NCBI GenBank assembly: GCA_019348335.1
Contig: JAHWJR010000143.1
Location: 1-5,196, forward strand
DNA length: 5,196 nucleotides
Direction: 5' to 3'
From: Actinomycetota bacterium
GTDB taxonomy: Bacteria > Actinomycetota > Acidimicrobiia > Acidimicrobiales > CADCSY01
Of this stretch, positions 1 through 5,196 are shown in pieces (positions within the stretch are counted from its first letter, which is position 1; every line of letters starts with the position of its first letter). A program made the translations under genes and the position numbers. The notes beneath the pieces are model-generated. The model did no database searches. It saw nothing but the letters and a program-made list of their open reading frames with translations, and was not told the DNA's origin.

Positions 1-177
1 GCCCAGGTGGTCGGCCAGCTTGCGCTCGCCGGTCTTCCACTGGCCGCCCTTGATGAACTGCACCACCCCGACCCGCCAGCCCCGGGCCCACCCCCGGCCC
101 ATGACCCCGAACGCCGACGACGACTTGCCCTTGCCGTGCCCGGTGTTGATCAGCACGAGGGAGCGGGCGCGGGCCAT
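1..177 (-). CDS. cobO: CobO, cob(I)yrinic acid a,c-diamide adenosyltransferase, N-terminal 59 codons (3' end outside the window)
   Basis: The enzyme transfers the 5'-deoxyadenosyl group of ATP to the reduced cobalt of cob(I)yrinic acid a,c-diamide in the cytoplasm. Translating the complement from the ATG at 177 gives a short N-terminus, then a beta strand and an unusual P-loop, TGHGKGKSSSAFG (residues 12-24). This is followed by the family block RVGVVQFIKGGQWKTGE (residues 35-51). That combination is characteristic of the CobA/CobO/BtuR family. Related proteins, as I recall them, usually have GDGKGKSTAAFG, so H14 and S20-S21 are mild variants. Only about 30% of a protein of roughly 190-200 residues is visible, and the frame is open to the left edge. 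The ATG at 177 has no Shine-Dalgarno sequence. In-frame GTG codons at 216 and 228 would add 13 or 17 residues and cannot be excluded, since some actinobacterial CobO proteins carry an N-terminal extension. It is divergent from cobQ across 125 bp. Confidence 0.93.
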   Translation of the reverse strand, partial: MARARSLVLINTGHGKGKSSSAFGVMGRGWARGWRVGVVQFIKGGQWKTGERKLADHLG

Positions 178-183
178 GGGCCA

Positions 184-189
184 ACGGTA
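184..189 (-). promoter_or_regulatory. Candidate -10 element for a leaderless cobO transcript
   Basis: On the minus strand the hexamer TACCGT fits the actinobacterial TANNNT -10 pattern. It lies 6 nt before the cobO ATG at 177, which would put the transcription start at or beside the A of the ATG. That agrees with the absence of a Shine-Dalgarno sequence there, and leaderless starts are common in Actinobacteria. No recognisable -35 hexamer is found 17-18 nt further upstream. In such GC-rich DNA a single hexamer is weak evidence. Confidence 0.35.
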
Positions 190-222
190 GCGGCGGGCCC
201 GTCGGGGCTCCGGCACTACCGT
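184..222. promoter_or_regulatory. 7-bp inverted repeat in the cobO-cobQ divergent region, possible back-to-back promoters or operator
   Basis: ACGGTAG at 184-190 is the exact reverse complement of CTACCGT at 216-222, with a 25-bp spacer. Each arm therefore shows TACCGT pointing outward: at 189-184 toward cobO and at 217-222 toward cobQ. A small palindrome, CGGGCCCG (194-201), lies in the spacer. The symmetry may reflect two face-away -10 elements, a regulator site, or chance. If the plus-strand copy is a -10 element, the cobQ transcript would begin near 229 and have a leader of about 70 nt. Neither strand has a clear -35 match. Confidence 0.3.
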
Positions 223-255
223 CGTCACCCTGTGCCTGCCGTCGTCGTCCCCCAG

Positions 256-270
256 CGTCGCTCGGCGACG
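256..270 (+). other. Small hairpin in the presumed cobQ leader
   Basis: CGTCGC (256-261) pairs perfectly with GCGACG (265-270) around a TCG loop. A second possible stem follows at once: CCGCCC (275-280) with GGGCGG (295-300). The second stem would cover the purine-rich stretch just before the GTG start of cobQ. Short GC stems arise easily at this base composition, and no U-tract follows, so neither resembles an intrinsic terminator. The rest of the 178-302 gap shows no gene, tRNA or riboswitch-like conserved block. Confidence 0.25.
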
Positions 271-302
271 GAACCCGCCCGGAGACGGCCCGGGGGGCGG
301 CG

Positions 303-1838
303 GTGAGGGGCGGGCTCATGGTGTGCGGCACCGCCAGCAACGTGGGCAAGAGCCACGTGGTCAGCGGCCTGTGCCGGCTGCTGGCCCGCCGGGGGGTGCG
401 GGTGGCGCCGTTCAAGGCCCAGAACATGGCCCTCAACTCGTGGGTGACGGCGAGCGGCCACGAGATCGGACGGGCCCAGGGCGTCCAGGCGGTGGCCGCC
501 GGCGCCGAGCCCGAGGTGGCCATGAACCCCATCCTGCTCAAGCCCACCGGCGAGCGCACCAGCCAGGTGGTGGTGATGGGACGGCCCGAGGGCCACCTCG
601 ACGCCGCCGCCTACCACGAGCTCAAGCCCCAGCTGTGGGACGTGGTGCTCGGCGCCCTCGACGACCTGCGGTCCCGCTACGACGTGGTGATCGTGGAGGG
701 GGCGGGGAGCCCGGCGGAGATCAACCTCCTGGCGCACGACATCGTCAACCTGCCCCTGGCCCGGCGGGCGGGGCTGCCGGCGGTGGTGGTGGGCGACATC
801 GACCGCGGCGGCGTGTTCGCCGCCCTCTACGGCACCGTGGCCCTGCTGCCCGAGCCCTACCGGGCCCTGGTCCGGGGCTTCGTGATCAACAAGTTCCGGG
901 GCGACCCCGCCCTGCTGGGCGACGGCGCCGCCGAGCTCGAGCGCCGGTGCGGGGTGCCCACCCTCGGGGTGCTGCCGTGGGTGCACGACGTGGCCCTCGA
1001 CGCCGAGGACTCGCTGGCGCTGGCCGGGCGCCGGCCCATGGCCGCGGCGCCGGCGGTGGCCGACACCCTCGACGTGGCCGCCGTGCGCTTCCCCCGCATC
1101 GCCAACTTCACCGACCTCGACGCCCTCGCCGTCGAGCCCGGCGTCGAGGTGCGCCTGGTCGACTCGGCCGGCGCCCTGGGCCGGCCCGACCTGGTGGTGC
1201 TGCCCGGGACCAAGGCCACGGTCGACGACCTCGACTGGCTGCGGGGCCGGGGCCTCGACCGGGCCGTCGACGCCTCGGGCGCCCTGGTGCTCGGCATCTG
1301 CGGGGGCGAGCAGATGATGGGCCGGCGCATCACCGACACGGTGGAGTCGGGCCGGGGCGAGGTCGAGGGGCTGGGCTGGCTCGACGTGACCACCACCTTC
1401 GCCCCCGACAAGGTCACCCGCCAGCGCCGGGGCGAGGCCATGGGCCAGCGGGCCGCCGGCTACCAGATCCACCACGGGCGGGTGGCCCGGGGTGAGGCGG
1501 CGGCGGCGTGGGTCCACCTCGACGACGTGTACGGCGAGCACGAGGAGGGCGCCGTCGACCTGGTGGACGCCCGCTTCCTCGGCACCACCCTCCACGGGCT
1601 GTTCGAGCAGGACGGCTTCCGGGCCGCCTTCCTCACCGAGGTGGGCCGGCGGGCCGGCAAGCGGTTCGTGCCCGCCGGCGTGTCGTTCGCCGCCGAGCGC
1701 CAGGCCCAGCTCGACCGGCTCGCCGACCTGCTGGAGGCGCACCTCGACCTGGACGCCCTCGACGCCATCGTGGCCGAGGGGGCACGGCCGGGGGGCGCCG
1801 GCGCCGGCGCGGTTCCCGCCCCGAGGCGGGCGTCGTGA
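303..1838 (+). CDS. cobQ: CobQ, cobyric acid synthase (glutamine-hydrolysing), complete
   Basis: CobQ uses ATP and glutamine to amidate the b, d, e and g carboxylates of adenosylcobyrinic acid a,c-diamide, giving adenosylcobyric acid. At 511 aa it has the usual family length and both domains. The N-terminal dethiobiotin-synthetase-like ATPase shows P-loop GTASNVGKS (9-17), FKAQNMALNS, VEGAGSPAEINL (131-142) and GDIDRGGVFA (164-173). The C-terminal triad-type amidotransferase domain shows RFPRIANFTDLD (262-273), LPGTKAT (300-306), nucleophile C333 in LGICGGEQMMG, GYQIHHG (386-392) and catalytic H431 in TLHGLFE. Two motif positions are unusual: E336, where an aromatic is normal, and Q388, where Glu is normal. 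The GTG at 303 gives the expected lead-in before the P-loop. ATG 318 has a better ribosome site (AGGGG at 306-310) but would trim the first beta strand. The tail after about residue 495 is low-complexity Gly/Ala/Arg. The stop overlaps the cobN start. Confidence 0.96.
   Translation: MRGGLMVCGTASNVGKSHVVSGLCRLLARRGVRVAPFKAQNMALNSWVTASGHEIGRAQGVQAVAAGAEPEVAMNPILLKPTGERTSQVVVMGRPEGHLDAAAYHELKPQLWDVVLGALDDLRSRYDVVIVEGAGSPAEINLLAHDIVNLPLARRAGLPAVVVGDIDRGGVFAALYGTVALLPEPYRALVRGFVINKFRGDPALLGDGAAELERRCGVPTLGVLPWVHDVALDAEDSLALAGRRPMAAAPAVADTLDVAAVRFPRIANFTDLDALAVEPGVEVRLVDSAGALGRPDLVVLPGTKATVDDLDWLRGRGLDRAVDASGALVLGICGGEQMMGRRITDTVESGRGEVEGLGWLDVTTTFAPDKVTRQRRGEAMGQRAAGYQIHHGRVARGEAAAAWVHLDDVYGEHEEGAVDLVDARFLGTTLHGLFEQDGFRAAFLTEVGRRAGKRFVPAGVSFAAERQAQLDRLADLLEAHLDLDALDAIVAEGARPGGAGAGAVPAPRRAS
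1823..1838 (+). promoter_or_regulatory. cobN ribosome binding site and GTGA stop/start overlap
   Basis: GAGG at 1823-1826 lies 8 nt before the GTG at 1835-1837, inside the last codons of cobQ. The cobN GTG and the cobQ TGA (1836-1838) share bases as GTGA. This arrangement fixes the cobN start and suggests translational coupling on a shared cobQ-cobN message. No promoter or terminator fits between the two genes. Confidence 0.75.
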
Positions 1839-4800
1839 TCCTCGTCCTCACCAACGCCGACACCGAGATCCTCGCCCTGCGCTCGGTGGTGGAGGGCCTG
1901 CCCGACGGCTTCCCGCCGGTCCGGGCGGCCAACCCGTCGGCACTTCCCGAGGTCCCCGCCCTCGACGGCGTCGACGCCGTGGTGGTCCGCCTCCTCGGGG
2001 GGCGCCGGGCATGGGAACCCGGCTTCGACGACCTCCACCGCTCCTGCGTCGAGCGGCGGGTGCCGCTGCTGGCCTTCGGTGGCGAGGCCGTGCCCGACGC
2101 CGAGCTCATGGGCCGCTCCACCGTGCCCGCCGCCACCGTGGCCGCCGCCTTCGACTACCTGGTGGCCGGGGGCCTGGCCAACGTCGAGCACCTGCTGCGG
2201 TTCGTGGCCGACACCGTGCTGATGACCGGCTTCGGCTTCGAGCCGCCGGCCGAGGTGCCCGCCTTCGGTCACTGGGGGCAACGCCAGCGACACCCCGGCC
2301 GGCCGGCGGTGGGCGTGGTGTTCTACCGGGCCCACCTGCTCAGCGGGAACACGCTGTTCGTCGACGCCCTGTGCGACGCCATCGAGGCCCGGGGGGCCGA
2401 CGCCGTGCCGGTGTACTGCTACTCGCTGCGGCCCGACGAGCACGGGCGGGTCCCCGCTCTCGACCTGCTGGCCGAGGCCGGGGTCGGCGCCGTGGTCACC
2501 ACCGTGCTGGCCTCGGGGTCCCTGGCCCGGGGAACGGAGGGGAGCGAGGAAGACGAGTGGGCCGCGCCCCACCTGGCCGCCCTCGACGTCCCCGTGGTGC
2601 AGGCGCCGGCGGCCACCATCCCGTCGGCCGCCTGGGCGGCCAGCGACGCCGGCATGTCCCCGCTCGACGTGGCCATGGGCGTGGCCATCCCCGAGTTCGA
2701 CGGGCGCATCGTCAGCGTGCCGGTGTCGTTCAAGGAGGTGGTCGACGACGGCGACGAGCTGGGCTCGCCGGTGCTGGCCTACCGGGGCGTGCCCGACCGC
2801 GTCGAGCGGGTGGCGGGCACCAGCGTCCGCCTGGCGTCACTCGGGCAGGTGCCGGCGGCCGAGCGCCGGGTGGCGATCGTCCTGTCCGCCTACCCCACCA
2901 AGCGCAGCCGCCTGGGCAACGCCGTGGGCCTGGACACGCCGGCCAGCGTGGTCCGCCTCCTGCACGCCCTGCGCCACGCCGGCTACCGGGTCGACGACAT
3001 CCCCGCCGACGGCGACGCCCTCATGGCCGCCCTGGCCGACGGCTTCACCTACGAGGACCCGGTCCTCGGCGTCGACCAGCTGGCCCAGGCGCCGGGGCGC
3101 CTGGCCGTCGAGCGCTACGCCGAGTGGTTCGCCGGGCTGCCCGCCGGCGCCCGGGCCGCGGTCGAGGGCACCTGGGGGCCGGCGCCGGGCCAGGTGTGGC
3201 GCTCGGGTGACGAGCTGGTGTTCCCCGGTCTCGACCTGGGTGGCGTGCTCGTGGCCGTGCAGCCGCCCCGGGGGTTCGGCGAGTCGCCCATCGCCACCTA
3301 CCACTCCCCCGACCTGGCCCCCACCCACCACTACCTGGCCTTCTACCGCTGGCTCGACGAGGGGTGGGGCGCCGGCGCGGTGATCCACGCCGGCAAGCAC
3401 GGGACGCTCGAGTGGCTGCCGGGCAAGGGCGTGGGCCTGTCCGCCGGCTGCTTCCCCGACGCCGCCCTGGGCGACGTGCCGCTGTTCTACCCCTTCGTGG
3501 TCAACGACCCGGGCGAGGGCACCCAGGCCAAGCGCCGGGCCCACGCCGTGGTGGTCGACCACCTGGTGCCCCCGCTGACCCGGGCCGACACCTACGACGA
3601 CCTGGCCCGCCTCGAGTCGCTGCTCGACACCTACGCCTCGGTGCAGGCGCTCGACCCGGCCAAGCTCCCCGCCGTGCGGGCCCAGGTGTGGGACCTGCTG
3701 GTCAGCGCCGAGATCCACCGCGACCTGGGCCTGTCCGAGGCGCCCGAGGGCGACGAGTTCGACGACGCCGTCCTCCACGTGGACGGCTACCTGTGCGAGC
3801 TGAAGGACGCCCAGATCAGGGGCGGGCTGCACGTGCTGGGGGCGCCGCCCGAGGGCGAGGCCGAGCTCGAGATGGTGCTGGCCCTGACCCGCCTGCCCCA
3901 GGGGCGGGTGCCCTCGCTGCGGGCCACGGTGGCCGGCGACCTCGGCGTCGACCTGGCCGCCGGCGCCCGGGCCGACGTCGACGCCGTCGAGGCCGAGTGC
4001 CGGCGCCGGCTGGGCGCCCTGCAGTCGGCGGGCTGGCGCCCCGACGCGCCGCCCGACGACCCCACCCTGCGCTGGGTGTGCCAGCGCCTGGTCCCCGCCC
4101 TGCGGCGCACGACCGACGAGATCACCAACCTGCTCCACGGCCTGGCCGGCGGCTTCGTGCCCCCCGGCCCCAGCGGGGCGCCCAGCCGGGGCATGGCCTC
4201 GGTGCTGCCGACCGGGCGCAACTTCTACTCCGTCGACCCCAAGGCGGTGCCCTCCCCGCTGGCCTGGGACGTGGGCCGGGGCCTGGCCGACCAGCTGCTC
4301 GAGCGCCACCTGGCCGAGGAGGGCCGCTACCCGGCCACGGTCGGGCTGGTGGTGTGGGGCACGGCGGCCATGCGCACCTCGGGCGACGACGTGGCCGAGG
4401 CCCTGGCCCTGCTGGGCGTGCGCCCGGTGTGGGCCGAGGAGTCGGGGCGGGTGACCGGCATCGAGCGCATCCCCGACGACGAGCTGGGCCGGCCCCGGGT
4501 CGACGTGACCCTGCGCATCTCCGGGTTCTTCCGGGACGCCTTCCCCCACGTGGTCGCCCTGCTCGACGACGCCGTGCGCCTGGCCGGGTTCGGCGCCGAC
4601 GGCGATCCCCGACTGTTCGGGCCCAAGCCCGGCGGCTACGGGTCGGGCATCCTGGGGCTGATCGAGGCACGCGACTGGCGCAGCGACGAGGACCTGGCCG
4701 AGGTGTACCTGGCCTGGGGCGGCTACGCCTACGGGCGGGACCGGGCCGGCGAGCCGGCGCCCGAGGCCATGCGCCGGCGCTTCGCCGCCATCGACGTGGC

Positions 4801-5196
4801 GGTGAAGAACCAGGACAACCGGGAGCACGACATCTTCGACTCCGACGACTACCTCCAGGACCACGGCGGGATGGTGGCCACCGTGCGGGCGCTGACCGGC
4901 GCCGACCCCAAGGCGTGGTTCGGCGACTCCTCCGACCCGGCCCGGCCCCGGGTGCGCTCGCTGGCCGAGGAGGCGGCCCGGGTGGTGCGCAGCCGGGTGG
5001 TCAACCCCAAGTGGATCGACGCCATGCGCCGCCACGGCTACAAGGGGGCGTTCGAGATGGCCGCCACCGTGGACTACCTGTTCGGCTACGACGCCACCGC
5101 CCACGTGGTGGAGGACTGGATGTACGAGCGGGTCACCGAGGCCTACGTGGGCGATCCCGAGGTGCGGAAGTTCTTCGAGGCGTCCAACCCGTGGGC
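1835..5196 (+). CDS. cobN: CobN, cobaltochelatase large subunit (3' end outside the window)
   Basis: CobN is the porphyrinoid-binding subunit of the aerobic cobaltochelatase, related to the magnesium chelatase H subunits BchH/ChlH. It inserts Co2+ into hydrogenobyrinic acid a,c-diamide, driven by ATP hydrolysis in AAA+ partners (CobS/CobT, or ChlI/ChlD-like subunits in many actinobacteria). The frame is open from GTG 1835 for 1120 codons to the edge. Landmarks in order are TVLMTGFGFEPP (126-137), SAYPTKRSRLGNAVGLDTP (351-369), VQPPRGFGESP (475-485) and the signature HAGKHGTLEWLPGK (518-531). E526 matches a glutamate implicated in ChlH catalysis, from memory. Then come VNDPGEGTQAKRRAH (556-570), LPTGRNFYSVDPKAVPS (791-807), KNQDNREHDI (991-1000) and GYKGAFEMAATVDYLFGYDA (1068-1087). 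The final ASNPW block usually lies about 70-100 residues before the end. It is soluble, with no signal peptide. The segment after RL (915-916) is short compared with the M. tuberculosis protein as I recall it. No frameshift or stop interrupts the gene. Confidence 0.97.
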   Translation, partial: MILVLTNADTEILALRSVVEGLPDGFPPVRAANPSALPEVPALDGVDAVVVRLLGGRRAWEPGFDDLHRSCVERRVPLLAFGGEAVPDAELMGRSTVPAATVAAAFDYLVAGGLANVEHLLRFVADTVLMTGFGFEPPAEVPAFGHWGQRQRHPGRPAVGVVFYRAHLLSGNTLFVDALCDAIEARGADAVPVYCYSLRPDEHGRVPALDLLAEAGVGAVVTTVLASGSLARGTEGSEEDEWAAPHLAALDVPVVQAPAATIPSAAWAASDAGMSPLDVAMGVAIPEFDGRIVSVPVSFKEVVDDGDELGSPVLAYRGVPDRVERVAGTSVRLASLGQVPAAERRVAIVLSAYPTKRSRLGNAVGLDTPASVVRLLHALRHAGYRVDDIPADGDALMAALADGFTYEDPVLGVDQLAQAPGRLAVERYAEWFAGLPAGARAAVEGTWGPAPGQVWRSGDELVFPGLDLGGVLVAVQPPRGFGESPIATYHSPDLAPTHHYLAFYRWLDEGWGAGAVIHAGKHGTLEWLPGKGVGLSAGCFPDAALGDVPLFYPFVVNDPGEGTQAKRRAHAVVVDHLVPPLTRADTYDDLARLESLLDTYASVQALDPAKLPAVRAQVWDLLVSAEIHRDLGLSEAPEGDEFDDAVLHVDGYLCELKDAQIRGGLHVLGAPPEGEAELEMVLALTRLPQGRVPSLRATVAGDLGVDLAAGARADVDAVEAECRRRLGALQSAGWRPDAPPDDPTLRWVCQRLVPALRRTTDEITNLLHGLAGGFVPPGPSGAPSRGMASVLPTGRNFYSVDPKAVPSPLAWDVGRGLADQLLERHLAEEGRYPATVGLVVWGTAAMRTSGDDVAEALALLGVRPVWAEESGRVTGIERIPDDELGRPRVDVTLRISGFFRDAFPHVVALLDDAVRLAGFGADGDPRLFGPKPGGYGSGILGLIEARDWRSDEDLAEVYLAWGGYAYGRDRAGEPAPEAMRRRFAAIDVAVKNQDNREHDIFDSDDYLQDHGGMVATVRALTGADPKAWFGDSSDPARPRVRSLAEEAARVVRSRVVNPKWIDAMRRHGYKGAFEMAATVDYLFGYDATAHVVEDWMYERVTEAYVGDPEVRKFFEASNPW

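Noticed and set aside
33..43. A CCACTGG string resembling part of a cobalamin riboswitch B12 box
   Set aside because: It lies within the cobO coding sequence (antisense to codons of the QWK region) and lacks the other conserved elements of the riboswitch.
7..306. A 99-codon plus-strand frame across the intergenic region and cobO
   Set aside because: It overlaps cobO antisense and has no recognisable motif. The cobO frame on the other strand has a clear P-loop and family block.
225..1742. A 505-codon open frame on the minus strand opposite cobQ
   Set aside because: The same antisense artefact: a repetitive His/Gly/Pro-rich product with no domains, lying opposite a complete CobQ with all catalytic motifs.
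1794..1811. GGCGCC-type tandem repeat near the end of cobQ
   Set aside because: It encodes the Gly/Ala low-complexity tail of CobQ and is too short and compositionally expected to be a functional repeat.
1492..3210. A 572-codon plus-strand frame spanning the cobQ-cobN junction
   Set aside because: It is out of frame with both genes, and its translation is Arg/Pro/Gly-rich noise typical of a shifted frame in GC-rich coding DNA.
2837..5104. A 755-codon open frame on the minus strand opposite cobN
   Set aside because: It is a shadow of a very GC-rich gene, in which stops are rare in the antisense frame. Its product is low-complexity (Gly, His, Gln, Val, Pro) with no family motif, while the plus strand encodes unmistakable CobN.

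Overview
The window is very GC-rich (roughly three quarters G+C, with third codon positions almost all G or C). It reads as a chromosomal segment of a high-GC actinobacterium. As recalled from memory, the proteins resemble mycobacterial and streptomycete cobalamin enzymes. The cobO N-terminus hints at the Acidimicrobiia, but that placement is only an impression. Nothing looks mobile, phage-derived or recently transferred.

Layout: a divergent cobalamin (vitamin B12) locus. Positions 1-177 on the minus strand hold the first 59 codons of cobO (corrinoid adenosyltransferase), which runs off the left edge. Positions 178-302 are a 125-bp divergent intergenic region. It carries a 7-bp inverted repeat that places a TACCGT hexamer facing each way, and two small potential hairpins before the right-hand gene. 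Positions 303-1838 on the plus strand are a complete cobQ (cobyric acid synthase, 511 aa). Position 1835 to the right edge is cobN, the large subunit of the aerobic cobaltochelatase. It starts in a GTGA overlap with the cobQ stop and is cut off after 1120 codons, probably some 70-100 residues short of its end.

How the genes work together: CobN inserts Co2+ into hydrogenobyrinic acid a,c-diamide, with AAA+ partner subunits not encoded here. After reduction of the cobalt, CobO adenosylates the product, and CobQ then amidates four side chains to give adenosylcobyric acid. The window therefore covers the middle of the late-cobalt-insertion (aerobic) route. I see no cobalamin riboswitch in the intergenic region.

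The region is conserved core metabolism, and I found no evidence of a new system. The points worth a second look are two substitutions in normally invariant CobQ glutaminase-domain motifs, a roughly 23-residue shortening of CobN compared with the mycobacterial protein as I recall it, and a probable leaderless cobO start in a symmetrical divergent promoter.
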